Origin: Nocardia panacis
GTDB lineage: Bacteria; Actinomycetota; Actinomycetes; Mycobacteriales; Mycobacteriaceae
DNA length: 38,600 nt
Reading direction: 5' to 3'
Assembly: GCF_003598715.1 (NCBI RefSeq)
Contig: NZ_QZFU01000002.1
Span: 1 to 38,600, forward strand
In this document: positions 1 through 8,063 of the stretch, in pieces
How the letters are laid out: each line of letters opens with the position of its first letter
Numbering within the stretch: position 1 is the first letter of the stretch
Notes under the pieces: model-generated
The model's database searches: none
Seen by the model: the letters and a program-made list of their open reading frames with translations, nothing else
Told to the model about the DNA's origin: nothing
Made by a program: the position numbers and the translations under genes

Positions 1-214
1 TGAGCGGTTTGTCTTGGCGGACAAGATCTCTCTACCAGTAGTTCCGCTGTCCTACTCTCATGCCCCCACGCGCACGACAACACGATCCACTTGACACCCA
101 GCCCAACCCACTAACTGAGCGGCATTGCGGCTAGGGCCCGTGTCGGAGTCCTCCGTGGCTCAGGGACTGGCCCAACGTCATCGAATGGTCATATTCACCG
201 CCTCTACCAGCAAC
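1..214. other. Left-edge non-coding stretch
   Basis: No convincing gene is visible before the start codon at 228. The stretch is less GC-rich than the rest of the window and its reading frames have the arginine and histidine bias of shadow frames. It may be the downstream region of a gene that lies outside the window. The only recognisable element is the -10 box just after it. Confidence 0.4.
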
Positions 215-220
215 TACGCT
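215..220 (+). promoter_or_regulatory. -10 element (TACGCT), leaderless start
   Basis: TACGCT fits the actinobacterial TANNNT -10 consensus. It ends 7 nt before the ATG at 228, so transcription would begin at or next to the start codon. No Shine-Dalgarno sequence precedes this ATG, which agrees with a leaderless mRNA. Confidence 0.55.
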
Positions 221-227
221 CGACACC

Positions 228-1754
228 ATGGTGCGGTGGCAATGGCGGACGGCGGCGGGCATCGTCTCGGCGGGGCTCACAGTCGGTCTCGCGGAACTGC
301 TCGCCGTTGTCTTCGGTCCGGACAGCGATCCACTCGACGCGATAGGCCGCACCGTGGTCGACCGCACCCCCGACGGTGTGCGCGAATGGGCCATCACCAC
401 CTTCGGCACCCACGACAAGACGGTGCTGTACGTCGGGATGGCGGTGGTCGCCGTTGTGACGGCCGGGCTCATCGGCGCGGTCGAGCGCGCCGCGCGTCCC
501 TCCGGTTCGATCCTGCTCGCCGTCCTCGGACTGGTCACCGCCGTCTTCGCGGTGAACCGAGGTGGTCTATCCGCCGCGCTGCCCACCATAATCGGCACTG
601 TCGCAGGCATTTTCACCCTCCGCCTGCTCATCGCACGGATCGGCGACAACAAGACCGAGGACGAGCAGCTACCCGCCGAGTCGGGTTTCGACCGGCGAAA
701 AGTACTGCAAGCCATAGGAATAACCACGGTCGCCGCCTTGGCCACGGGTATCGGCGGCCGCATCCTCGGTGCGGCGCGCCGCGATGTCTCGGGTGAACGC
801 GCCGCCGTCCAACTTCCGCGCCTCAGCGGCCAACCGGTCCCGGTCTCCCCCGAGGCCGACCTCGAAATCCCCGGTCTCGCCCCGTATCTCACCGGCAACC
901 CCGACTTCTACCGCATCGACACCGCACTGCTGGTCCCCCAGGTCTCGGTCGAGGATTGGTCGCTGCGCATCCACGGCATGGTCGATAACGAAATCCATCT
1001 GAGCTGGGCGGATTTGATCAAACGCGCGCCGATCGAGCGCCTCGTCACGCTGACCTGCGTCTCTAATCCGGTGGGCGGCAATCTGGTCGGCAATGCCCGC
1101 TGGCTCGGTTACCGACTCGACGACCTGCTGGCCGAGGCCCGCCCGCACCCGGACGCCGATATGGTGCTGTCCACCAGTGTCGACGGTTTCACCGCGGGCA
1201 CACCGCTCGCGGTGCTCACCGACGGTCGCGACGCCATGCTCGCGATCGGTATGAACGACGAACCGCTCCCGGTGCAGCACGGCTATCCGGCCCGGCTGGT
1301 GGTCCCCGGGCTCTACGGCTATGTCTCGGCCACCAAATGGGTGACCGAACTCGAGGTCACCCGTTTCGATCGCGCCACCGCGTACTGGACCAAGCGGGGT
1401 TGGTCGGCGCGCGGCCCGATCAAGACCGAGGCACGTATCGATACCCCGCCCGCCAAATCCCATCTCGCGGCGGGTCGCGTGCCGATCGCGGGTGTCGCGT
1501 GGGCGCAGCATCGCGGGATCCGGGCGGTCGAGGTGCAGATCGATGACGGTCCGTGGCAGCGGGCGCGACTGGCCGCCGACCAGTCCATCGACACCTGGCG
1601 ACAGTGGGTCCTGGAGTGGGACGCCACCCCCGGCACCCACACGCTGCGGGTCCGCGCCACCGACGGCGCCGGGCAGACCCAGACCAGCGAGCGCGCCGAT
1701 GTGGTCCCCGATGGCGCGAGCGGCTATCCCACCCGCACCGTGCAGGTCGCATAG
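228..1754 (+). CDS. Membrane-anchored molybdopterin-dependent oxidoreductase (sulfite oxidase family)
   Basis: A 508-residue protein. Residues 1-140 hold four hydrophobic helices (about 8-30, 64-85, 92-110, 113-137). A fifth hydrophobic stretch (about 159-180) follows a twin arginine at 156-157 and looks like an internal Tat-type signal anchor. From about 215 comes the sulfite-oxidase-type molybdopterin domain, with the expected molybdenum-ligand cysteine at 277 (LTCVSNPVGGN) and the HGYPARLVVPGLYG motif near 351. Residues 400-500 look like the Ig-like Mo-co dimerisation domain. The family transfers oxygen or reduces S- or N-oxides using Moco without haem in this chain. The catalytic part should face the cell exterior, possibly fed with electrons through the membrane part. 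The substrate is unknown. It is monocistronic and ends at a strong hairpin. Confidence 0.85.
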   Translation: MVRWQWRTAAGIVSAGLTVGLAELLAVVFGPDSDPLDAIGRTVVDRTPDGVREWAITTFGTHDKTVLYVGMAVVAVVTAGLIGAVERAARPSGSILLAVLGLVTAVFAVNRGGLSAALPTIIGTVAGIFTLRLLIARIGDNKTEDEQLPAESGFDRRKVLQAIGITTVAALATGIGGRILGAARRDVSGERAAVQLPRLSGQPVPVSPEADLEIPGLAPYLTGNPDFYRIDTALLVPQVSVEDWSLRIHGMVDNEIHLSWADLIKRAPIERLVTLTCVSNPVGGNLVGNARWLGYRLDDLLAEARPHPDADMVLSTSVDGFTAGTPLAVLTDGRDAMLAIGMNDEPLPVQHGYPARLVVPGLYGYVSATKWVTELEVTRFDRATAYWTKRGWSARGPIKTEARIDTPPAKSHLAAGRVPIAGVAWAQHRGIRAVEVQIDDGPWQRARLAADQSIDTWRQWVLEWDATPGTHTLRVRATDGAGQTQTSERADVVPDGASGYPTRTVQVA

Positions 1755-1763
1755 GGCCTATGT

Positions 1764-1793
1764 GTGCCCCCGCACCGAGCGGTGCGGGGGCAC
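1764..1793. terminator. Bidirectional hairpin terminator
   Basis: A perfect 13-bp inverted repeat (GTGCCCCCGCACC with its complement) surrounds a 4-nt loop, GAGC. It lies between the convergent stop codons of the molybdopterin oxidoreductase (1754) and the MFS exporter (1808). There is no U-tract, as is common for actinobacterial terminators. Confidence 0.85.
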
Positions 1794-1807
1794 TGCACTG
1801 GAAAAAC

Positions 1808-3289
1808 TCAGTGCGACAGGGTATCCGCCTTCTCCCGCACCGGTTCCGGACGATCGACGGCGGACCGACCGTGCCGGACGAACAGGGCCGAGGCGATGAC
1901 GCCGATCAGCAGGATCCCGGCGGGCAGCAGCATGGACTGGCTCAGCGCGGAACTGAACGAATCCTTGATGAACTCCGGCATGGTGACGTGCGCGGCCGCG
2001 CCCTCGGAGATCTTGCCGCCGCCGAGGCCGTGCGCGGTGAGCCGGGCCGAGACGAGCGCGCTGACCGCCGCGCTGCCGAGGACCGCGCCCACCTGGCGGG
2101 TGGTGTTGTAGACGCCCGCGCCCGCGCCCGCCTGCTGCACCGGCAGGTTGTGGGTGGCCGTGGAGGCCAGCGGCGCCCAGATGCAGGCGTTGGCTACGCC
2201 GGAGATGGCGGCGGCCACCAGGAACCAGGTGATCGAAGCGTCCGGCTTCATCAGGGCCGCGAACCAGAAGGTGCTGAGCGCGAACAGGACGAAGCCGATG
2301 GTGGGCACGATGCGCGGATGCAGGCGGTCCGACATTCTGCCGATGAAAGGCGCGATGATGCCGGTGACGATGGCCATCGGCGCGAAGACCAGCGCGGAGC
2401 GGGTGGGCGACATCTCCCGCACACCCTGCAGGAAGAAGTACGACGGCACCATCATGGAGGTGACCGCCGCGCTCATGGCGGCGATGGCCACACTCGACAG
2501 CGCGAAGTTGCGGTCGCGGAACAGCGACAGCGGCACCAGCGGTTCGCCGGTGGCCCGCGATTGGTAGAACACGAAGGCCGCCAGCACCACGACGCCCGCG
2601 CCGATCATCAGCCAGATCATCGCGTCCCAGTCGCGGGTGTTGCCCTCCTGAATACCGAAGACCAGCAGGAACATACCCGCCGCGCTGAGGATCACGCCGG
2701 GGATGTCGAACCTGTGCGAATGGGTCTCCAGGCTGGGCACCAGCCAGAGGGCCAGGACGAAGGCGATGACGCCGATGGGCACATTGATGTAGAAGATCCA
2801 TTTCCAGCTGAAGCCGTCGACCAGGACGCCGCCGACGATCGGGCCGACGAGCGAGGCCAGTCCGGCCACGCCGCCCCACAGGCCCATGGCCGCACCGCGA
2901 CGGTCCGGCGGGAAGGTCCTGGTGATCACCGCCATGGTTTGCGGGGTCATGAGCGCTGCGCCGAGGCCCTGCACCGCCCTGGCGGCGATGAGCATCTCGA
3001 TCGAGCCGGACAGGCCGCAGCCGAGCGAGGAGAGGGTGAAGACGACCAGGCCGATGAGGTAGATGTTCTTGGGGCCGAAACGGTCGCCGAGGCGACCGGT
3101 GACCAGCAGCGGCACCGCGTAGCCGAGCAGGTAGGCGCTGGTGACCCAGATGACCTTGTTGATATCGGTGTGCAGGCTGGCCATGATCGCCGGGTTGGCG
3201 ACCGCGACGATCGTCATATCCAACAGGATCATGAAGAAGCCGACGACGAGCGCGGACAGCGCCAGCCACGGATTGCGTTGTGTGGACAT
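1808..3289 (-). CDS. MFS multidrug exporter, DHA2 (EmrB/QacA-like) family
   Basis: A 493-residue polytopic membrane protein, the usual size for 14-helix DHA2 drug:H+ antiporters. The loop 2-3 motif A is clear (GRLGDRFGPKN, about 65-75). The family segment GPIVGGVLVDGFSWKWIFYI follows in helix 5-6. The ATG at 3289 is preceded by a purine-rich AGGAAG ribosome binding site. The padR-type gene lies about 97 nt upstream on the same strand, so the exporter is probably expressed with it and controlled by it. That arrangement is typical of drug- or phenolic-responsive efflux modules. The substrate cannot be read from sequence. Confidence 0.9.
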   Translation of the reverse strand: MSTQRNPWLALSALVVGFFMILLDMTIVAVANPAIMASLHTDINKVIWVTSAYLLGYAVPLLVTGRLGDRFGPKNIYLIGLVVFTLSSLGCGLSGSIEMLIAARAVQGLGAALMTPQTMAVITRTFPPDRRGAAMGLWGGVAGLASLVGPIVGGVLVDGFSWKWIFYINVPIGVIAFVLALWLVPSLETHSHRFDIPGVILSAAGMFLLVFGIQEGNTRDWDAMIWLMIGAGVVVLAAFVFYQSRATGEPLVPLSLFRDRNFALSSVAIAAMSAAVTSMMVPSYFFLQGVREMSPTRSALVFAPMAIVTGIIAPFIGRMSDRLHPRIVPTIGFVLFALSTFWFAALMKPDASITWFLVAAAISGVANACIWAPLASTATHNLPVQQAGAGAGVYNTTRQVGAVLGSAAVSALVSARLTAHGLGGGKISEGAAAHVTMPEFIKDSFSSALSQSMLLPAGILLIGVIASALFVRHGRSAVDRPEPVREKADTLSH

Positions 3290-3386
3290 GGGTTCGGGTC
3301 TTCCTGTCTGACTTTCGTCGGTGTGCTGCTACAAACTGATCGGTATGGAGCGCGCTGGTTGACTTTTCTCGCCACCCGCGCGCGTG

Positions 3387-4040
3387 TCAATGGGTGGACT
3401 CGCCGTTCGACACCGCCGCACCGTTCGATTCCTCGGGCGCCATCCGCCCGCCGGTGGCCGTGTCGTAGCGCTCCCACTCGATCCCGCCGCTGTCCACCTC
3501 GTGGGCGAAGCGGCGCAACCAGTCGAGCTCCGCGCCGATGGTCGCGCGCAGGTAGGGCAGCACGATCCAGTAGCGGCGCGGCACCGCGCGGGCGACGGCG
3601 GATTCGCCGGCCGCGTTGATCTGCGCGTAGCGGGCCTCGAGCGCCTGCACGCGTTCGCGCAGCAGGGCGAGCACATCCTCTTTGGGGAGGTTGTGCGATT
3701 CGGCCAGCCCGACCGGGAAGGCGGGAAATTCGTTGGTGGGTTCGCGCAGGATGTCGGCGACGCGCTGCCGCATGGCCGCCCGCCCCTGCTCGGTGATCCG
3801 ATAGGTGGTGCGTTCGGGGCGATTGCCCTCCCGTTCGACCCCTTCGGCCTGGACATATCCCTGGTCGGCCAGTCGCGCCACGGTGTGATAGAGCGAGCCG
3901 GGCCGCACCTTGACCAATTCATCCTCTTGGCGGGCGATGATCAACTGATACATCTCGTACGGGTGCATCGACTGCTCCTCGAGCAGTCCGAGCACCACCA
4001 GCGCCAGCGGTGTCACCGCGCGCTCCGCCATATTCGCCAC
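3387..4040 (-). CDS. PadR-family transcriptional regulator
   Basis: A 217-residue protein. Residues 10-90 form the PadR winged helix: the LVVLGLLEEQSMHPYEMYQ entry, then the KVRPGSLYHTVARLADQGYV recognition helix and a YRITEQGR wing. A C-terminal helical dimerisation arm (PadR subfamily 2, about 100-190) follows. Such proteins repress a neighbouring efflux gene until a ligand binds. The gene is cotranscribed, or nearly so, with the DHA2 exporter downstream. A nested palindrome about 45 bp upstream of its start is the obvious autoregulatory operator. The ATG at 4040 has AAAGGGTGG as ribosome binding site. Confidence 0.9.
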   Translation of the reverse strand: MANMAERAVTPLALVVLGLLEEQSMHPYEMYQLIIARQEDELVKVRPGSLYHTVARLADQGYVQAEGVEREGNRPERTTYRITEQGRAAMRQRVADILREPTNEFPAFPVGLAESHNLPKEDVLALLRERVQALEARYAQINAAGESAVARAVPRRYWIVLPYLRATIGAELDWLRRFAHEVDSGGIEWERYDTATGGRMAPEESNGAAVSNGESTH

Positions 4041-4063
4041 CCTTTCAAAACCGACCGCCCCGT

Positions 4064-4069
4064 AGGCTA
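4064..4069 (-). promoter_or_regulatory. Candidate -10 element of padR
   Basis: TAGCCT on the minus strand matches TANNNT. With a 17-bp spacer its -35 would fall at about 4087-4092, inside the outer arm of the nested palindrome, where a bound repressor would block RNA polymerase. Confidence 0.4.
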
Positions 4070-4084
4070 GCCGGTCGCTACGAC

Positions 4085-4130
4085 ATGCTCCGCATCAAAT
4101 ATTCCTAGTGGAATATACGAGCCGGAGCAT
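4085..4130. promoter_or_regulatory. Nested 46-bp palindrome, probable PadR operator
   Basis: The inner arms ATATTCC (4099-4105) and GGAATAT (4110-4116) surround TAGT. The outer arms ATGCTCCG (4085-4092) and CGGAGCAT (4123-4130) are also perfectly complementary. Both pairs share one dyad axis at 4107/4108. AT-rich dyads in front of padR genes are typical autoregulatory operators, and this one overlaps the presumed padR -35 region. Confidence 0.7.
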
Positions 4131-4185
4131 TGCCACGACAAGGAGGGGACGACCGTCGAAATTCGTGATCATGCCCACAGTGGGG

Positions 4186-4202
4186 CCGCGCCGACGGCGC
4201 GG
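4186..4202 (-). terminator. Candidate hairpin terminator after the lone substrate-binding lipoprotein gene
   Basis: CCGCGCC and GGCGCGG form a perfect 7-bp stem with a 3-nt loop, about 65 nt beyond the stop codon at 4267. No other gene is seen between it and the padR operator. Confidence 0.4.
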
Positions 4203-4266
4203 TCGGACCTGCCGAATCAGGGGCTGCCGTCCGGGTCGAAGACCCCGATCAGCGGACTGTCAGGAC

Positions 4267-5145
4267 TCAAAGTCCATGCTTGTCGAGCCAGTCCACCGCC
4301 AGCTCGGCGGCCGTCGCACGCTCGGTTCGCATCCGCCGGATCATCTCGCACAGGTCGGCGGTATTCAGCTCGCCCGCAACATAATTGAGTTTCTTGACGC
4401 GACGCTGATCGAGTGCGCCCTTGCGGAAGACCGGCACGATTTGCTCCGCGCGGAGCAAGTACTCCTTATCGGTGAGCGACACCAAACCCTCGGTCGTCGC
4501 CGGATCGATCGGCGGGCCTGCCAGCAGCCCGACCTGAATCGTGCCGTCGCGCAGGGCTGTTCGCAGCGCGGCGGGATCGGACAGCGCGACGGTCGCGGCG
4601 GGCTCGCATCCTTCGAGCTTCGCCAAGCCTTTCGGCAAGGCGAGCAGACCCGGCTGCGCGGCGATACCGACGGTCGACTCCGGACAGCGCGCGATCAACT
4701 CGGCCGCGGTGCGCACCGGCTCGGCGGCGGTCACCAGCAGGCGCGGCCGCATATCCGTCCCATCGGCCGGATCCGAGACCACCAACCCCTCCGGCAGAGC
4801 CGCGCTCAACGCCTTCATGACCTTGTCCGGCTTGCGTTGCGGCGCACCGGAATCCAGTTCGGCCAGCAGCGCCCCGCTGTGTGCCGCCGTCACCTGGATA
4901 TCGCCCGCGTCCAACCCGCGCCGTAGCTGCTCGGGACGGAATCCGCCGCGCACCTCGGTGCGCGCACCCGCACGGGCCAGCGCACCGGAATATATCTGCG
5001 CAAGCAGATTCGATTCCTCCGAATTGTCGGTGCCGACCGCTATCGTCGTCGGGCCATCATCGTCGACCCCACAGGAAGTGGCCAAGACAGCGAGCACGAC
5101 GACCAGCGCGCGGGCAACCACCCGCCCCGAGGAGGCCAACACCAT
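4267..5145 (-). CDS. Osmoprotectant-type ABC transporter substrate-binding lipoprotein (divergent copy)
   Basis: A 292-residue protein with a lipoprotein signal peptide: a hydrophobic core at 8-22 and lipobox LATSC with the cysteine at 25. The remainder resembles the OpuAC/ProX type II periplasmic fold (TIAVGTDNSEESNLLAQIYS, then a C-terminal LLRAEQIVPVFRK segment). The ATG at 5145 was chosen because it places the signal peptide correctly. An in-frame ATG at 5184 would add 13 residues. It is divergent from a complete osmoprotectant ABC operon whose first gene is also a binding protein. The transporter may therefore use two receptors, or this one may be a solute-sensing or decoy paralogue. Ligand-binding residues were not identifiable. 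Confidence 0.75.
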   Translation of the reverse strand: MVLASSGRVVARALVVVLAVLATSCGVDDDGPTTIAVGTDNSEESNLLAQIYSGALARAGARTEVRGGFRPEQLRRGLDAGDIQVTAAHSGALLAELDSGAPQRKPDKVMKALSAALPEGLVVSDPADGTDMRPRLLVTAAEPVRTAAELIARCPESTVGIAAQPGLLALPKGLAKLEGCEPAATVALSDPAALRTALRDGTIQVGLLAGPPIDPATTEGLVSLTDKEYLLRAEQIVPVFRKGALDQRRVKKLNYVAGELNTADLCEMIRRMRTERATAAELAVDWLDKHGL

Positions 5146-5271
5146 CGGGCGACACCAACTCTCCGTAGCTCCCTGGAACACCATGCGGCGGGCAGTATGG
5201 ACAACCAGAATGTACCGGTGGCCGTGCCGCCGCTCGAATCTCGCACCGTCCGCCATGCCGGAAGGATCCCA

Positions 5272-6243
5272 GTGAAAACCCTCCCCACCCCCCGGAACGG
5301 GCGTACCGCGCGGCGCGCGGGCCGCACCCTCGTCGCCGCGAGCGCCCTGCTCGCCTCCTTGGCCCTGGCCGCATGCGGCAATTCCGATCCGCTCGCCGCC
5401 AAGGGCAGCTGTTCGGGCGACGGGATCACCGTCGGCTCGGCCGACTTCCCGGAGTCGGAGACGGTGGCCAATGTCTACGTCGAGGCGCTGCGCGCCAATG
5501 GCTTCCAGGTCGACACCAAATTGAATATCGGCAGCCGCGAGGCCTACGTGCCCGCCGTGCGGAAATGCGCCATCTCGGTCATTCCGGACTACACCGGCAA
5601 CCTGCTGCAATATCTGGACAAGAGGGCCACCGCCACCGGCGGCGCCGAGGTCACGGCGGCGTTGCAGGCCGCGCTCGGCGCCGATCTGGCCATCGGCGCC
5701 CCCGCTCCCGGCCAGGATTCCGATGCCGTCGTGGTCACCAGGGCCACCGCCCAGCGCTGGAATCTGCACAGCATCGCCGATCTGGCCGCGCACTCCGCCG
5801 AGGTGAAATTCGGCGCACCCGCCGAATTCGCCGAGCGCGCGGGCGGGCTGCCGGGCCTGAAGAAGAACTACGGCGTCGATGTGGCGGCCGCCAATTTCGT
5901 CCAAATCGCCGACGGCGGCGGCCCGGCCACGGTGCGCGCCCTGGTCGATGGCCAGGTCACCGCGGCCAATATCTTCACCACCTCCCCCGCCATCAAACAG
6001 AACGATCTGGTCGTCCTGGAGGATCCGAAGCACAATTTCGCGGCGCAGAATGTGGTGCCGCTGCTCAATTCCGCGAAGAAGTCCGACAGGCTGCTCAAGG
6101 TGCTCGATGCCACCTCGGCCAAGCTCAGCACCGATGAGCTGATCAAACTCAACGAATCCGTCTCCGGCGCGAGCAAAACCGAACCCCGTGCCGCCGCGGC
6201 GGCCTGGGTGAGCGCCCAAGGGTTGAACAAGCCGGTCGGCTAG
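5272..6243 (+). CDS. Glycine betaine/osmoprotectant ABC transporter substrate-binding lipoprotein
   Basis: A 323-residue lipoprotein. The GTG start at 5272 is supported by AAGGA 5 nt upstream and by the signal peptide it creates (basic N-terminus, hydrophobic 20-33, lipobox LAAC with Cys35). The mature part begins with the family signature VGSADFPESETVANVYVEAL and continues with SREAYVPAV and IPDYTGNLLQYL, typical of OpuCC/OsmF-like receptors for quaternary ammonium compounds. It would capture betaine, choline, carnitine or a related solute outside the membrane and hand it to the permease pair encoded downstream. It is the first gene of a four-gene operon, with 12 nt to the ATPase. Confidence 0.88.
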   Translation: MKTLPTPRNGRTARRAGRTLVAASALLASLALAACGNSDPLAAKGSCSGDGITVGSADFPESETVANVYVEALRANGFQVDTKLNIGSREAYVPAVRKCAISVIPDYTGNLLQYLDKRATATGGAEVTAALQAALGADLAIGAPAPGQDSDAVVVTRATAQRWNLHSIADLAAHSAEVKFGAPAEFAERAGGLPGLKKNYGVDVAAANFVQIADGGGPATVRALVDGQVTAANIFTTSPAIKQNDLVVLEDPKHNFAAQNVVPLLNSAKKSDRLLKVLDATSAKLSTDELIKLNESVSGASKTEPRAAAAAWVSAQGLNKPVG

Positions 6244-6255
6244 GGAGGAAATCCG

Positions 6256-7401
6256 TTGTCGGACATCGAGTTCCGCGATATCGGCAAGACCTATCCCGAT
6301 GGCACGCATGCCGTCACCGGACTCGATCTGCGCATCGAGTCCGGATCGTTCACCGTGTTCGTCGGACCGTCCGGCTGCGGTAAGACCACCTCGATGCGGA
6401 TGATCAACCGGATGATCCACCCGAGTTCGGGTGTGCTCACCGTCGACGGTCGCGATATCTCGACCGTCGACCCGGTCCGGCTGCGGCTGGGCATCGGCTA
6501 TGTCATCCAGAGCGGCGGGCTGCTACCGCACCGCACCGTGGTCGACAATGTGGCCACGGTGCCGGTGCTGCGCGGGGATTCGCGCCGCGCCGCCCGCGCC
6601 GCGGCGCTGGAATTGCTGGATCGCGTCGGCCTGGATCGTTCGCTGGCCGGGCGCTATCCGGCGCAGTTGTCCGGCGGACAGCAGCAGCGGGTCGGCGTGG
6701 CCAGGGCGCTGGCCGCCGATCCGCCGATCCTGCTCATGGACGAACCGTTCAGCGCCGTCGATCCGGTGGTGCGCGCCGAACTCCAGAGCGAGATGCAAAG
6801 GCTCCAGGCCGAATTGCACAAGACCATCGTCTTCGTGACCCACGATATCGACGAGGCCATCACCCTCGGCGACAAGGTCGCGGTGTTCGGGCGCGGCGGC
6901 GTGCTGCAGCAGTACGCGCCACCGCAGCAGGTATTGGCCCAGCCCGCCACGGATTTCGTGGCCGATTTCGTCGGCCACGACCGCGGCTATCGCGGCCTGT
7001 CCTTCCGCACCGCGAACGATGTCGCGCTGCACGAGATCCGCACCACGACCGCCGAGGAGATCGCCGCCCAGCGACTGGAGCGCGGGGAGTGGGTCCTGGT
7101 GGTGGACGCGCGGAACCACCCGGCGGGTTGGGTGGATGTCACCGGCGTGGAGGGCGTACGCGCCGGGCGGCCACCGGAACTGAGTATGGCCGCGGGCGGA
7201 TCGCTGTTCACCCCGTCGGGCGATCTGCGCCAGGCACTGGACGCGGCCATCTCCTCCCCCTCGGGAATCGGTGTGGCCGTGGACGATTCGGGTGCGGTGC
7301 GCGGCGGTGTGCTGGCCGAGGAGGTGCTCGAGCAGTTGTCGCGCCAGCGCTCCGCCGAGGACGCCGAACGCAATCGGCACTACTTCGAACAGGCGCTGTG
7401 A
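6256..7401 (+). CDS. Osmoprotectant ABC transporter ATP-binding protein (OpuCA/ProV-like)
   Basis: A 381-residue ATPase with a TTG start at 6256 directly behind AGGGAGGAA. Walker A is GPSGCGKTT (37-45), the signature is LSGGQQQRVGVARAL, Walker B is ILLMDEPF and the H-loop is VTHD. The last ~130 residues resemble the regulatory CBS pair of OpuCA-type subunits (WVLVVDARNHPAGWVDV, then GIGVAVDDSGAVRGGV). In such transporters this pair senses ionic strength or nucleotides. It powers import with the two permeases encoded next. Its stop codon overlaps the next start (TGATG). Confidence 0.9.
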   Translation: MSDIEFRDIGKTYPDGTHAVTGLDLRIESGSFTVFVGPSGCGKTTSMRMINRMIHPSSGVLTVDGRDISTVDPVRLRLGIGYVIQSGGLLPHRTVVDNVATVPVLRGDSRRAARAAALELLDRVGLDRSLAGRYPAQLSGGQQQRVGVARALAADPPILLMDEPFSAVDPVVRAELQSEMQRLQAELHKTIVFVTHDIDEAITLGDKVAVFGRGGVLQQYAPPQQVLAQPATDFVADFVGHDRGYRGLSFRTANDVALHEIRTTTAEEIAAQRLERGEWVLVVDARNHPAGWVDVTGVEGVRAGRPPELSMAAGGSLFTPSGDLRQALDAAISSPSGIGVAVDDSGAVRGGVLAEEVLEQLSRQRSAEDAERNRHYFEQAL

Positions 7402-8063
7402 TGCGGTATCTCGTCGAGAACTTCCCCGACATCATGGGTTTCACCCGCACCCACCTGTATTTGGCCCTGGTGCCGCTCATTCTGGGTCTGGTGATCGCGA
7501 TTCCGGTGGGGGCCATGCTGCGTCGGGTGCCATGGCTGCGTCGGATCACCGTGACGGTGGCCAGCCTGGCGTATACGGTGCCGTCGCTGGCGCTGTTCGT
7601 CATCATCCCGCCGCTGGTAGGTATCTCGACCATCGATCCGCTCAATGTGATCATCGCGCTCACCGTGTATTCCACGGCGCTGCTGGTGATCGCGGTGCCC
7701 GCCGCGCTGGATTCGGTGCCCGCGGGTGTGCTGGACGCGGCCGATGCCGTCGGCTTCGGTCCGCTACGGCGCACGCTGACCGTCGATATGCCGCTGGCCG
7801 TCCCGGTTTTCGTCTCCAGCCTGCGGGTGGTGGTGGTCACCAATATCGCGATGGTCTCGATGGGCGCGCTGATCGGCGTCGGTGGCCTCGGCAAGCTGTT
7901 CACCCAGGGGTATCAGCGCGGCTACCCGGACGAGATCATCGCGGGTGTGCTCGTCACGCTGGCGCTGGCACTGATCTTCGATCGGCTGGTCTACCTCGTC
8001 GGACGGCTGAGCACCCCGTGGGTGCGCGCCGAGGCCGTACTGGCGAAAAGCGGTGCGGCGTGA
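7401..8063 (+). CDS. Osmoprotectant ABC transporter permease 1 (OpuCB-like)
   Basis: A 220-residue protein with about five or six membrane helices. The ATG at 7401 overlaps the stop codon of the ATPase gene by one base. The coupling EAA-type loop is DAADAVGFGPLRRTLTVDMP followed by LAVPVFVSSLR, and SMGALIGVGGLGKL is the conserved segment after it. Together with the second permease it forms the translocation pore of a betaine/choline-type importer. Confidence 0.9.
   Translation: MRYLVENFPDIMGFTRTHLYLALVPLILGLVIAIPVGAMLRRVPWLRRITVTVASLAYTVPSLALFVIIPPLVGISTIDPLNVIIALTVYSTALLVIAVPAALDSVPAGVLDAADAVGFGPLRRTLTVDMPLAVPVFVSSLRVVVVTNIAMVSMGALIGVGGLGKLFTQGYQRGYPDEIIAGVLVTLALALIFDRLVYLVGRLSTPWVRAEAVLAKSGAA

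Noticed and set aside
1553..3619. A 688-residue plus-strand frame across the MFS gene
   Set aside because: It is rich in Arg, Asp, Gly and His with no recognisable domain, and is antisense to a clear DHA2 exporter.
4267..6420. A 717-residue minus-strand frame covering both substrate-binding protein regions
   Set aside because: Upstream of 5184 it is the antisense of the second lipoprotein gene. The lipoprotein signal peptide places the real start at 5145.
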